From Nipponacmea schrenckii (lineage: Eukaryota; Mollusca; Gastropoda; Lottiidae): DNA of 64,000 nt. Of this stretch, positions 8,311 through 18,899 are shown one piece after another; position 1 is the first letter of the stretch, and each line of letters starts with the position of its first letter. Made by a program: the position numbers and the translations under genes. Under the pieces are notes generated by a model that did no database searches, was not told where the DNA came from, and was given only the letters and a program-made list of their open reading frames with translations. The DNA is taken from positions 25,564,338-25,628,337 of the forward strand of contig CM060199.1 of assembly GCA_030562195.1 (NCBI GenBank), written 5' to 3'.

Positions 8311-9227
8311 ATGAACGACTTCTATCTCACCCTGCCTAGTGACAGTTCTATAGGCATGTTTACGGACAATAGCCTTTCGACGTATCGCACTCATTTGAAT
8401 CCACCCATTCATTTCAATCACCAAGAATGGGAGGTTGCTCTGGCGGCCCTGGCGTTTCCAACGGATTGGTACAACCTCACGGAAAAAGACAACAAACTGA
8501 GACTGAAAATTTTTCCATGGAAAATCATCCCAGGAATGGATACCATCAAGTGTGTGAGTGACAAATGGTTGGAACCTCCCGATTGCAGCACAGTTCCTAA
8601 CAATGATGAAGGTTCAATCGAAGTTGAAACGCATATGGAAACCAAAACTTACAGAAATGTGGAACAATTGCTAAATGTATTGAATGCATGCATGGATTAT
8701 GGAAATGTAATGAAATACAAGAAATCATTCATCGAAAACCCGTTCGCCTGGATCCCAACATCAAGGAATTGACACCCTTAGAAAAAAATGAACAAGCAGA
8801 ATACGAAAATCGTTTGAAATTAGCCAATCAAGCAGAAAAACAACCCTATGCATCCTTTGAATTGGATCCGTTAAACCAAAGAATATATTTATCCTTTGAT
8901 ACTGTGGAAGTCGTCAATTTTATGCGTATGTTACCCGCCATCAGTTTTGAAATTGAGGGGCCCATGGTGGGTATGTTAGGATGGTCTGACATTTCGCAAA
9001 AGTTTCATTTGGATAAATTATGTCGGCGAAACATCCGCGACGCCAAAATCACTGCTCCAGCTGTAGATATGGCCTTTGATATGTTTTACTTGTATTCGGA
9101 TATTGTCGAACCACAACGTGTAGGTGATACGGTGACTCCGATCTTGGATGTGTTTCACAGTCAATCAGGATACTTTCGTCAATCAGCCCTACATTATTAC
9201 GTTTCGATCAAATATAAGGAGAAATGA
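8311..9227 (+). pseudogene. Penton-like minor capsid protein, one frameshift
   Basis: The N-terminus MNDFYLTLPSDSS, followed by NxLSTYRTHLNPPI and EWEVALAALAFP, matches the characteristic start of the Polinton minor capsid (single jelly-roll, penton-like) protein. This protein forms the capsid vertices. The first frame runs 8311-8772, the second 8688-9227, with the shift between about 8690 and 8770. The second part has YASFELDPLNQRIYLSFD and a C-terminal strand region, as expected for the rest of the jelly roll. Total length, about 300 residues, fits the family. The stop TGA overlaps the next ATG as ATGA at 9224. Confidence 0.82.
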
Positions 9228-9527
9228 CAATGTTGGGAAGAAGTAACATTCGAGTGTATCGTGGAGGTGAGACAGAGAGGGTCTGGATTTTTGTCCGGGT
9301 TAATGAACACGGTCAAAAAAGGTGCTGTGATGGCTGGCAAATCTTTATGGAACGCTGGTAAACAAGCCATAAAAGACAATCTCCCACAAGTTGGAAATGA
9401 GGTGTTAAAAGTTGTTACAGGCAAAGAATCTGTAAGTCGAGGATTGAAAAACATTGTTCAAGATGCGGTCAAGCCTGCTTTGAAATCCACGGTGTCGGAA
9501 ACTTTGAAGAATGTGGTCGGAGGTATA
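9224..9527 (+). pseudogene. pVI-like hydrophobic/basic minor virion protein
   Basis: The ATG at 9224 overlaps the penton stop. The start has RVYRGG, then a frameshift near 9265 leads to RQRGSGFLSGLM and an amphipathic segment (MNTVKKGAVMAGKSLWNAGK). An Ala/Val/Lys-rich helical region then runs to about 9520. The G-S/G-F-L-S-x-L-M start followed by amphipathic helices is typical of the small protein encoded between penton and hexon in Polintons. It is compared with adenovirus protein VI, a capsid-lining, membrane-active protein. The current frame runs on into the hexon gene because the original stop is out of frame. Confidence 0.6.
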
Positions 9528-9533
9528 AAAGAC
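9524..9533 (+). promoter_or_regulatory. TATA box of the hexon-like gene
   Basis: TATAAAAGAC lies 21 bp before the ATG at 9545 and 82 bp before the ATG at 9606. The box is at the 3' end of the pVI-like gene, as at the other junctions. Confidence 0.6.
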
Positions 9534-9544
9534 CGACAACCTCC

Positions 9545-10925
9545 ATGTCTGCAGCTCGTTCTGTCAACATCAAAAGAAAAAGAAGAAAGAAAGATATTTT
9601 CGATCATGGCTTCAATGATGCGTAATGATTCCTGTCCTTGTGCTCCTGATGAATTACAACAATTGTTTACCGTTCCTGACACTCGAACAGCCGTCACCAA
9701 AGTAACCAAAGTCCGCAAATATCCACTGACCAGTGATCTGAACCACGATGGTCCCTTGGAATTTTTGATTCCTAATTCAAGTAAAGATTTTATCGACTTG
9801 GCCAACATTAGTTTGTATCTTAAATTGAAAGTTGTGAAAGAAGATGGAACGAATGTCGGTGCGGACAAAAAATTGGACCCGTCAATTTCTTTCACTCTTT
9901 GTTTAAATATGTGAAAATGCGCCTTGGAAAAGATTCTGATACGTTGGTGACCGCTTCATTGCCCAATTATCCTTACAGAGCTTATCTGGGAAATCTACTG
10001 AGTTTTGGACGTGGAGCCAAAAAGGATCAACTCAACCAACAAGTTATGTGGGAAAAAGACACGGCTGATACATTAGATATTACACAAGCCGTGCAAACTG
10101 GAGCTGGTGATGCCGTAGTACCCATCGTTAACCATGGTTTGGGCGAAAGAAGAAAAAGGATGGGTGAAAGTTTAGAGTTTGAATTGCAGTCACGACTCCA
10201 TGTGGATTTATGTTTACAGGATCGTTACTTAATAGATGGTGTGGATGTTCGCATCCAATTGGAAAGACAACAACCAAAATTTTATTTGATGTGGAACGAA
10301 AACAACGAAAGTTACAAAGTTGAAATGGTAAAAGCCACTAGCCAAAACACTAGCCAACATACACACGCATTGCTGAACAACTACAATCGGACAACGCCAA
10401 ATATCCACTGAAGAGGGTTGTCGTCAGCATACCCAGCCGTCGACGTTTTCACGTCTTGGATAATTTATTCATCAACGAAGTGTTGCCTAAACGATTCATT
10501 TTGGGTTTGGTGGAGAATGATTCTTACGATGGTAATTCCATCAAGAATCCTTTCAAGTTTCATCATCATCGACTAGAATACATCAAACTAATGAAAAATG
10601 GTGATGTGATGTCATGGATTTTCCAAACAAACAAGCCACAACACTGTATTTAGATTTGATGAAAAGAGTAGGGATACTCAACAGCAAAGAAGATTTAGAT
10701 TTATCCTACAACGACTATATTAAAGGCTACACTCTTTTTGTTTTTGATTTAACCAATGACCACGGAGCGGAACAAGTCAATTTTCATCCCAAGTCGTCTG
10801 GAAGTTTGTCTTTGGAATTGAGATTCGAAAACGCTCCACCGAATCCACTCAATTTGCTTTTGTTTGCTGAATACGACAATGTCATGGAAATCGACATCAA
10901 CCGCCAAATTTTGGTGGATTGGTAA
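9545..10925 (+). pseudogene. Hexon-like (double jelly-roll) major capsid protein, multiple frameshifts
   Basis: The protein resembles the F54H12.2-like capsid family of Polintons. It has an Arg/Lys-rich start at 9545, then SKDFIDLANISLYLKLK and YPYRAYLGNLLSFGRGAK. RLHVDLCLQDRYLIDGVDVRI and a C-terminal EIDINRQILVDW end follow. These segments are the conserved landmarks of the family, whose members form the capsid faces. The frame changes near 9600, near 9895, between 10370 and 10456 and near 10640. The length of about 450 residues fits the family. My assignment as the major rather than another capsid subunit is from family knowledge, not from the sequence alone. Confidence 0.82.
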
Positions 10926-11436
10926 ACCTCTGTATACTGCCCAGTTAGAAGAAGGATTGGGTTGTCATATCCCCGAACAATTTGGTTGTGTCCTGGCTAG
11001 AAATCAATTACAAAATGTAAAACCAACCCACTATCCCATGGCATACGTCGTTAACACGATGACGAAGAACAGCCTGGAAACCATTGGACCGTGCGAAGAA
11101 AACTATTATGATTTCTTTGATTCACACGGATGTCCCCCAGACCTGTATGGAAAAGATTTTGCTGACTTTGCTCAACGTCAAGGACCAGTACGACACAGTT
11201 CCCAATGGATTCAAGGACTCCAAAGTGTTCTGTGTGGCTATTATTGCTTGTTTTACCTGTGTCATAGATTCCACGTACCCACACCAAAAGCCTTGTCGAT
11301 GTTTAAATCGAATCTGACTGAAAACGATCGTTTAGTACATGCTTGGACCCATGACCATTTTCCCTGTTTAAGATTTGGCCAAACTTGTCGCAAATTTATG
11401 GATGTAAATACGTTATTGTTCAATTCCACTTTATAG
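10926..11436 (+). pseudogene. Adenain-type cysteine protease, start lost and two frameshifts
   Basis: Virion maturation protease. After the hexon stop the frame reads QLEEGLGCHIPEQFG, then HYPMAYVVNT. The catalytic His lies in GNHW at about 11076-11087, but in a shifted frame. The Asp/Glu region YYDFFDSHG (about 11104-11130) and catalytic Cys in SVLCGYYCLFY (about 11225-11257) are back in the first frame. Compensating shifts therefore flank the His segment. No ATG is found just after the hexon stop; the in-frame ATG at 10864 lies in the hexon end. The stop is at 11434-11436. Confidence 0.85.
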
Positions 11437-11617
11437 TTCTATTCTTTAGTTTATTATGTTATTATTGTTCATTGTTTAAAGTTAAAAAATCATACCACGT
11501 GTTTTTTTTCATCCAATCACAACCCCTTTCAGGCATGCAGCCTATAAAATCGCAGTCATTTGTCTCAGACCCTTCATTTTCATCATTGCAGCGGAACCTA
11601 TAGGTGTAGTTCAACTT
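11437..11617 (+). promoter_or_regulatory. 3' flank of protease with CACGTG, CCAAT and TATA box
   Basis: After about 55 bp of T-rich sequence come CACGTG (11496-11501), CCAAT (11513-11517) and TATAAAAT (11543-11550), in the order and spacing of an RNA polymerase II promoter reading rightward. The same E-box/CCAAT pair is found at 3291-3409. It may drive the short ORF that follows or be part of a terminal repeat; the left terminal repeat is not in the window for comparison. Confidence 0.5.
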
Positions 11618-11710
11618 ATGGAAGCGGATGACGCACCTATTAACGTATTTTGCCGTAATGGTAAAACATTACCTTTTGGAAGAGTCGACGATAAACGGGT
11701 TCCCCGATGA
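11618..11710 (+). CDS. 30-aa ORF after the last promoter, unrecognised
   Basis: First ATG after the TATA box at 11543. It encodes a short segment with VFCRNGKTLPFGRVDD. The frame is also open upstream, after a TTGCAG that could be a splice acceptor. It could be the first exon or the truncated start of a further gene cut off by the piggyBac fragment beginning at 11786. I do not recognise it. Confidence 0.25.
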   Translation: MEADDAPINVFCRNGKTLPFGRVDDKRVPR

Positions 11711-11785
11711 CGTCATCTCCGTTGCCTAGCAACCAAAGTTCCTAGCCCTATCCCCTACTACTGTTTTGCTAGGAAGGAGAATAAA

Positions 11786-12652
11786 GTTGGACGCCCCTTG
11801 GGAGAGAAATTATCAAGATTAGTAGAAAGGCATTGGATGGATGAAACATCTGATCGCCCAGACTGTATTGTGTGTTCTGATCGTTCTCGGAATTGTGGTC
11901 GTAAGCAGACAAAATTAAGATGTAGACAATGTTGTGTTGGACTTTGTGCTGCCCCTTGTAATGAGATTTATCACACTATGAAACTGTTCAAACAATGTCA
12001 TTTAGACAGGTCATGAATGTGCAGAATATCATTGTTTTAAGAAGTTGAAAGCTTCTTATTGGTGTTTACAATTGTTGAATTTTATTTCCTGTGATTTGCA
12101 AGGATTTTACTACTTGTATTTTGTTTATGATAAATTTGTTACCCTTCTATAATCTTCATTATGTGGTGTCACACATAATCAGTTATTAGTTAGTTGTTTA
12201 CAATTGTTGAATTTAAATTCCTGTACTTGATTTACATGAAGTTTACTTCTGATATTGTGTTGGTGATAAAATGTTTTATCCCTTCTATTACTTTTCTTTA
12301 TTGAACAAAATAGTCCAATTGTTGCAATGATATGATCCCATTTTTTGCACAAGTTGCAAATAAACAGTGTCATGGTAAAATACAAATATTCATACATTTA
12401 AAAATTGATGAATAATCCATGTTTTGACAAAAAATCTACTAATTTTAGATTTTGAACATATGGATGTCACAATGACGTCACAATATGATGACGTCACAAA
12501 AATTAATATAACCATGGTAACAATTATCACTGAGCATTTTATTCAATGACACTTAACACCTACAACCCACTTTTTTTGAGCAAAACGCCGTTTAAAAAGG
12601 GTAACACAAAATGTCAATTTTCTCAAAATATATTCGGCAGTTAAAGGGTTAA
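11786..12652 (+). mobile_element. 5'-truncated piggyBac element: transposase C-terminal zinc finger plus 3' end
   Basis: The frame 11786-12016 starts GRPLGEKLSRLVERHW and continues into CIVCSDRSRN, CRQCCVGLCAAPC and YHT. This is the C-terminal cysteine-rich zinc finger of piggyBac/PGBD transposases, which binds the terminal repeats. The catalytic domain is absent upstream. After the stop, about 630 bp of AT-rich sequence ends in CGGCAGTTAAAGGG followed by TTAA (12649-12652). An end of the form GGG-TTAA is what a piggyBac right terminus looks like, so I place the element's right end there. The matching left terminus was not found. Confidence 0.6.
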
Positions 12653-14106
12653 CAAATTTTATTCCCTTCCTTATTAAAAATTATCAAATTAAAGAAAATG
12701 AGAATGAATCATAATTTATAATTTAATGTGATTCCTGCTAAAATCTACAAATTGTTAAAGTAATCTCAGAATCGCATAGTGATTAATGTAATTTTCAGAT
12801 TCAGATTCAGATTCAAATTAATGTTCGGACACTTGAAAAGATTGGTAAAATATGTTTTATTTTTCTTGTCAATACCTTTGTACCTATACATTGGAAGTTG
12901 TTAAAATGATTTTGTATAAGGTGTAATTAATTAAATCTGCTTTACATATACTATAAAATTGTTAAAATAACTTTGTCTATAAGTTTACTTACATGATATG
13001 CTAATGGTGAGCCAATATGCTGGGGACCAATGGGTGTTGCAGTTGTTGGGGTATTGACGCTTACTAAATAAGATATTGGACTGTTGCTTAACAATTTAAA
13101 ATCAGCCATATCTTGTTTTGACACTTGAATTTTTCTGAAAAGAAATTCATGAAGATTATGTTAAAAACAATGATTGACATTAAGTTGGCCTATATATTCA
13201 ATAGTGCATTTGGAAAGTCAACACTAATTTCAAAATCTTTGATTGGAAAGACCAATATTCGATCAAATCGATCTGAATAAATTGAAGTCTTTTTAACGTT
13301 TTGAAAAGTCAGAATTAATAATACCTATTATCATTAAAACAGGCCATAACTGGTCTTCTTTTCCTGTCAATATTACCAGGCCTGGATATGATCAGTTGTG
13401 ACACTGCTTCGGGCTGGATTTTCGGGCCTCTAGGTCTATGCTGAGGTAGGCTTGGTGGTTCTGATGGAACATCATTATATCCAGCTATTTTCCACTCTTC
13501 TGCTACCATTATCACAGCAAGAACATGTGCACACCTCCCCCCCCCCCATTCTGCAATGTAACAAAGTCCTCATAGTAAAACCAAAGTACATGTATATCAA
13601 AAGACATTAGGCCCTACCCTACATGTCATTGTGATAGGCTCTGATTTATTTCACTGAATAACTGTGTTCCTTTGCCTACTAAGACTCGTTAAGGTCTAAT
13701 TAGAACAACTCAAAGCACTGAAATTACGTGTTTAATATTTACCCAGCTTTACAACTGCACCAAGCGTCTAAAATCTGTTCATTCTTGACATCTATCTGCA
13801 ATGACGTCTTGTGTGGCTCCTCTGATTTTCTTTGGCTACGATAAACTCGACAGGAAACATCAATGGGATCATCATCTTTTGATCGCGAAATTAACATTTT
13901 CTTGATATAACTACCCTTTACAAAAGCAATGGCACGCTGTTTTTGTCAGAGAGACGGTACGTAAGGTAAATATCTGGATGACAAATTGCTAGGTAGATCG
14001 GCTAAACGCAGAAGTGACGCCATATTGTTTACCTTCGTGACGGGCATAAATCGAGTTATTCCCCTTTGTCATTGAGGGCGGGGTCTAATGGATTGCTAGC
14101 CATCCG
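12653..14106. other. AT-rich stretch without a recognised gene
   Basis: No recognised gene. A minus-strand ORF of 66 codons (13515-13315) has a proline-rich segment (SEPPSLPQHRPRGPK) but no known domain. A run of C lies near 13541-13550. GATTCA is repeated at 12798-12814. Part of this sequence may be flank or terminus of the piggyBac element to the right. Confidence 0.5.
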
Positions 14107-15260
14107 TCAATTACTCATGCAGTAAACTGGCTTGTTATCCTTCCAACAACAGGCTACAACTGATCCAGAGCTACAAAATTCTGCTGTCCCACGCAATACA
14201 TTTCGTTTCTTTATGATGCTCGATTTAGGCAAAATTGCTCCCTTCATTCTGTTTTCTCGAACAGTTCCTGTTGCTGCAAATCCTTTGTCTGCCAGAGTCT
14301 GAAGCAAGTCATAATCAGTGAAAAAATTATCAAAGGTTATGGAATGAGCCCTCGGATTCTCAACAACACTCAACAGATTGAAAATCACTGAAGCTCCAAC
14401 AGTACCAATGACCGAGTTATTAGCTGCTTTACCACAATAAAGAACGATCTTAAAGGGAAACCTTGAGCAGATGCCAGTACCCAAAATTTGTATCCAACTT
14501 TGACAGGTTTATTTCTCATGAACATTTTAGCACTTTGTTTGCCAAAATATGGCACCATTTGTTCATCCCCGCTCAAATCTTTACTGAATACCCCAAACTG
14601 CACAAGTGCCTGATTTATCTTGTCATTAAATGGCCTTACCTTTGCAGCTTTATCATTGACATTTATACCTTCGTTATTAGCAACATGAATATACTTTTTT
14701 ATTTCACAAAATCGGTTTCTCGTAATAGCATTAGTAACTATAGGCACTCTTGTGTCATATGCCGTTTCCCAATACAAGTGTTGTTGAGGAAGGGAATGGT
14801 ATCCACTGAGAAGCAAAACAAAACGTAAAAGTTCTGTAGATTTAAGCTCGAAAGTATGATTGTTTTTCTGTTTAGCAAAACGATTCGTTTCATCTTTGAT
14901 CAATTCTATCATGTCGTCATTTAGAAACAGTGAAAACATCTCAAATGGGGTCCTATCGGCCAGTTCCGGGTGTTTTTCTTCCAGCAGATACTTTCTCGAG
15001 TATCATCCAGTAAAGATTCTTCGGATTCTTACAGGAGCGGATTTGGATTTCTTGGCCTTTTTAAAGACTGGTGGCGTTTCCTCTGTTTCTTCTGTCGTTG
15101 TCACTGCAGTTATATTCTACCTCAAATTCACCAGGCACGTAAGCTGGCATGACATCCGCATTTTCATCTTTATCTTCATCAGAAAGATTAACTTAATTGT
15201 CAGGTGGAACTATTACAACATTTTCGATGTCAGCTTCCTCATTATCAATTTCATCTAGTA
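14107..15260 (-). pseudogene. piggyBac (PGBD-type) transposase, frameshifted, C-terminus missing
   Basis: The transposase is read right to left. An acidic N-terminal region near 15258-15130 is broken by stops. The catalytic core begins at about 14939 with LSGYHSLPQQHLYWETAYD and KVRPFNDKI. LSGDEQMVPYFG carries the first Asp (residue 125 of that frame). After a frameshift near 14430 the next frame has TFDNFFTDYD with the second Asp and WKDNKPVYCMSN with the third. All three catalytic Asp are thus present. The frame stops right after YCMSN, before the C-terminal domain and zinc finger. The + strand zinc finger at 11786 belongs to a different, oppositely oriented copy. Confidence 0.88.
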
Positions 15261-15261
15261 C

Positions 15262-16170
15262 GGCCTCTATTAAAAAATTGTAGCTTATTTTGCACCCACA
15301 AATATTTTTGACGCAATATTACTAAGTCAAGGGCAATAAATCAAAAACAATTCGTTAAAAAAGTCGGAAATTCAAACTTGACTAATGTCTTATCTATTCT
15401 GATGCTTACACCAAGTTCCATCAAAATCTTTTGAAAATTAAAGCTTCTTATTGAAACCACATTAGAATCTTGACGCAATTTCATGAAGTCAAGGGAAAAG
15501 ACTCAAAACAGTTCATTGAAAAACTGTCAAATTCAAACTTGACTGAGGTCTAACCAATTCCAATGCTCACACCAAGTTTCATGAAAATCCTCTGAAAATT
15601 GGAGGATTTATTGCATCGAAACTAAAATTTTGACGCAATCTTACTAAGTCAAGGGCAATAACTAAAAAACTGTTCATCGAAAAATCTTCAAATTCGAACT
15701 TGACCGTCGTCTTATCAATTCCAATGCTCACACCAACTTTCATTTAAATCCATTGAAAATTGTAGCTTCTATTTTGTCCACAAGAAATATAGAGGCAGGG
15801 GCAATAACTCCAAAACTGTTTATCGCAAAATCGTCCAAATCGAACTTGACCGCCATCTTTTCAATTCCAATGCTCATACCAAGTTTCATTAAAATCCATT
15901 GGTAATTGTAGCTTCTATAGTGTCCACAGAAAATGAATTTTTACGCAATTTTACTTAGTCAAGGGCAATTACTCAAAAACTATTCAACAAAAATCGTCAA
16001 ATTTGAACCTGACCACCGCCTTATTAATTCCTATGCTCATACCAAGTTTCAAGCAAATGCATTGAAAATTGTAGCTTCTATTGCATCAACAATAAATTTT
16101 GACATGATGTAATTAAGTCAAGGGCAATAACTCTTCAACCGTCTATTGAACGATTTCAACGTAATCTCAG
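15262..16170 (-). repeat. Array of about six ~160-bp Pearl/HINE core repeats, inverted orientation
   Basis: A unit containing AATTGTAGCTTCTATT, GTCAAGGGCAATAACTC and ACCAAGTTTCAT recurs at about 15272, 15440, 15600, 15758, 15905 and 16070, so the period is about 150-165 bp and copies are diverged. The same unit in the opposite orientation fills the elements at 34.6-36.3 kb. The array abuts the piggyBac N-terminal region. No element end (hairpin or CCGT tract) is seen at either border, so it is an internal fragment. Confidence 0.7.
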
Positions 16171-16655
16171 TTGTACATACTTTTTTTCGAAACCACCCTC
16201 CACGTGGTGCTGGAACAATGTTTATTCCTAAATCCACGTGGAAACCACCTAATCAGATTTTAAGACTTGTCGACAGATGATTCTTGGCAATCTTTCATTA
16301 ACATAAGCATACTTCCTGTTACACAGGTATTCTTTTCACCACTTATAGGCTTACTTGCTGATGGTTATCTTAACAATTGTGTTTCTCCATGATTTAATGA
16401 TTTAAGTAATTTATTAATTTTATTTTTCCCTTTCTCACAGGTATATATTACCACCAACAATTCTATTTTGGCCTAACTTGAACCATTTTGAAAATCTAAA
16501 TTATTACTGTCGGGGGATGAGTAAACATCCTTAAAGCTGGTCTTGAGCATGGACAAATCCTACTTCCCCCTCCATAGAAAATAAGAAAATAAGAACATAA
16601 AATGGAGTAGGGTTGGGTAGCCCGCTCGCAGCACATGCACTGACGCTTTGGCAAT
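16171..16655. other. No recognised feature
   Basis: AT-rich sequence. A CCACGTGG pair occurs near 16202 and 16233. Nothing coding is seen. Confidence 0.4.
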
Positions 16656-16659
16656 TCTT

Positions 16660-17150
16660 TTTTTTTTTTATAGGTACTTGTCTATTCCTTGGTTTTTGTG
16701 GTCATGTACTTGATCGCAGACAGATGAATCTGTCCATTTTATACACATGTACTTGTTTATTTTAAAACTAATTGTACGTTGAAATGATATATGGTTTTTG
16801 CTGTCATGTACTTGATCGCCGGAAGATAAATCTGTCCATTATTTACACATGTAATTGTGTATTTTAAGACAAATTGTACGTTGAAATAATACGTGATTTT
16901 TCGCGGTCGTGAGCATGGCCGCGGGAACTATATATTATATCCATTTTTTATAAACAAATTGTAGGTTGAAAATCTGTCCATTTCATGCACTTGTGTATTT
17001 TTAAACAAATTGTACGTGGAGTATTATATATTTATTTTGTGGTCATGTACTTGATCGCCGGAACATAGATCTGTCCATTTGATACACATATACTTTTGTA
17101 TTTTTAGTATTTTGGACGAATTGTATATTGAGATATTATGTATTTTCGAT
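16660..17150 (+). repeat. Tandem repeat, unit about 100 bp, four to five diverged copies
   Basis: TCATGTACTTGATCGC, ATCTGTCCATT, CACATGTACTTGTGTATTTT and AAATTGTACGTTGA recur in this order about every 95-125 bp. Copies are diverged and one is partly replaced. The block lies directly upstream of the non-LTR tail at 17190 and may be part of that element's 3' UTR. Confidence 0.65.
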
Positions 17151-17189
17151 TTTTTTCTTTTCTTTCTTTTGTTTTTTGTTTTTTTTTTT

Positions 17190-17300
17190 TTTTTTTCCAA
17201 TGTATTGCCCCATGGGCTGAATGTGAGACAGGACCATGTCCTTGTGTATTGGGCCTAATTCTGACCCATGTAATATAAAGAGTTTATTATTATTATTATT
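17190..17300 (+). mobile_element. 3' tail of a non-LTR element ending in (TTA)n
   Basis: The segment with GGGCTGAATGTGAGACAGG, GGGCCTAATTCTGACCC and TATAAAGAGTTTATTATT ends in five TTA units. The same sequence occurs reverse-complemented at 19382-19472 with (AAT)n first. Two independent copies with a microsatellite tail mark a 5'-truncated LINE or SINE family. Confidence 0.7.
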
Positions 17301-17379
17301 AAAGCCACCATCCATCCTGAAATATTAAACATATTTGCAAGTATGAATAACCAAATATCAAATCTTTCCATAACTCACG

Positions 17380-18090
17380 AGAAACCTAATCACGAGAGTA
17401 GAACGTGAAGCGTTAAATTTACTTAAAAAAGACGATAGCATTGCAATTAAAAAAAGTGACAAAGGTTCATGTTGCGTTATAATAAATAGGGAAAATTACA
17501 TTTTAGAAGCAATAATCAATTGATTAATGCAATTTTACCGGAGCCAATTTTTAAAGAAACTGCTAATATGATAGACAATATCCTTGCCTATTTAGTTAAA
17601 ACAAGTCATTTAAAACAGAAACAATATGACTATCTTTCTGCCAAACCTGATTGCCGTGAGAGACACTAATACACTTTTCCTAAAATTAATAAAAATCCTA
17701 CCAAGGATTGGTTCATGCCTAATAGAATCCCTAAAGGCCGCCCGATTATCCCTGATAACAACCACCACCGTCCATCAAACTAACAGCCAACGTCAGCCAC
17801 AAAAGCATAGATTTCCTCGATACCATTGTCTTTAAAAGAGATTCCATAGCAGAGACTAATAAACTAGATATTAAGGTATATTTCAAAGAAACAGACACTC
17901 ATCACCTTTTGCATAAGAGTTCATTTCATCCAAAACATACTTTTTCAGGAATAATTAAGTCTCAAAGTTTTACGATTTCATCGAATTTGCACAAGGTCAT
18001 CTGATTTCAACCAAGCCTGTACGATTGTTTTCTCAAAACTGAAAGAAGGGTGGATAATCTAAACGATTTTTGCGAAACATAAAAAAATTC
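17380..18090 (+). pseudogene. Penelope-like element reverse transcriptase remnant
   Basis: Broken coding sequence on +. The first part reads ADKGS-like KKSDKGSCCVIINRENYI near 17446-17500. Then FPKINKNP with GRPIIPD lies at 17678-17760. The last part has DFLDTIVFKRDS and VYFKETDTHHLL (about 17810-17920), followed by SFHPKHTFSGIIKSQ. These fit the order of conserved blocks in Penelope-type reverse transcriptases (lead segment, GRPI, FLD and YxKxTDxxxxL). Stops and frame changes separate all blocks, and neither the YADD-type active site nor a GIY-YIG domain is visible. Confidence 0.65.
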
Positions 18091-18899
18091 CACCTTAGCA
18101 CAGATGGCAGCTAAAAATAGACTTTATGTCGAAGTACCTCCAGGCTTGAGGAGTGCCCCGCAGACCAAGCCAAACATCGTCGGATCGTCGGTTATGACCG
18201 GTAAAAAAAAACAAGGACCACCTATTTCTGGCGATCTACAGGACCTGATGTCCTGTAAACAATATTGTTTGAATTTGTTAAAATTCAGGGAAATCTGCTG
18301 TTACAACCAAACGAAAGTCAATTCCTCTTTCCGAAGATCAAAGAAAGATAGCATAATTTTAAGTATCGCGAAGATATTCTATTTTTATTTAAGCTTATCT
18401 TATAAATGGATAAATTTATAAATAGATATGGACAACAAGATTTTAATCCAATCAGAAATTAATTTTATAAATAGCAGCCAATGAAATATGTTGTGTTAGT
18501 CTCTCGTCTCGTATTCGTAACAACGTAGCATCTCTAGCGTCAAGACCAACCAAGAACGTCGTTCTTGTCACGGACGAGTGCAAGAACGATGGTAACGAAT
18601 AATAAAAGAGCAGAAAGTAACCATTTTCTTCTGTCTTTGTTCAACTAATCGCGTTCAGACGAGTACAAAATTAAAAAAAACTAGCTCGAAGAACGGTTTG
18701 TTCTGCCTTTACTTAGTCGTCTAACGCACCTAATATTAAAGTTACGTAGGGTCGTGTTCTCGTGTTGTCAAGTTACAAAATTGTTTCTCTAGTCCATCAC
18801 GCATGCGTGGCGGGACTGTCAAATTCCGCGTGTATACGTCGGCATTCTCGCTGAATGGCCGACGTATATTATACGAATGTGTGAAAATAAGTAAATAAA
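18091..18899. other. Unassigned spacer before the hAT gene
   Basis: A 105-codon ORF at 18104-18421 has a basic, proline-rich start and no recognised domain. Near 18545-18600 AAGAACGTCGTTCTTG and a repeated CAAGAACG occur. An inverted repeat ACGTCGGC/GCCGACGT (18826-18868) lies about 30 bp before the hAT frame. Confidence 0.4.

Larger units (their letters stand above)
1..11710 (+). mobile_element. Maverick/Polinton-type (adintovirus-like) integrated virus, degenerate, left end outside window
   Basis: The + strand carries the Polinton gene set: family-B DNA polymerase, packaging ATPase, retroviral-type integrase with chromodomain, penton-like and hexon-like capsid proteins, a pVI-like protein and an adenain-type protease. 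All genes point the same way. Nearly every conserved gene has frameshifts, in-frame stops or small deletions, so the copy looks dead, although several short basic ORFs are still open. The left terminal repeat lies before the window because the polymerase frame is already open at base 3. The right end is not seen directly. It is placed before the piggyBac fragment at 11786 because the last sequence resembling the element is a promoter-like stretch at 11496-11560 with a short ORF. Set membership is certain; the right boundary is a guess. Confidence 0.9.

Noticed and set aside
9261..9914. A single 217-aa protein fusing pVI-like and hexon-like parts
   Set aside because: The continuous frame results from shifts; a TATA box and a basic hexon-type start in another frame lie in between.
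11786..15260. One piggyBac element spanning both coding pieces
   Set aside because: The zinc-finger piece is on + and the catalytic domain on -, so they belong to separate copies.
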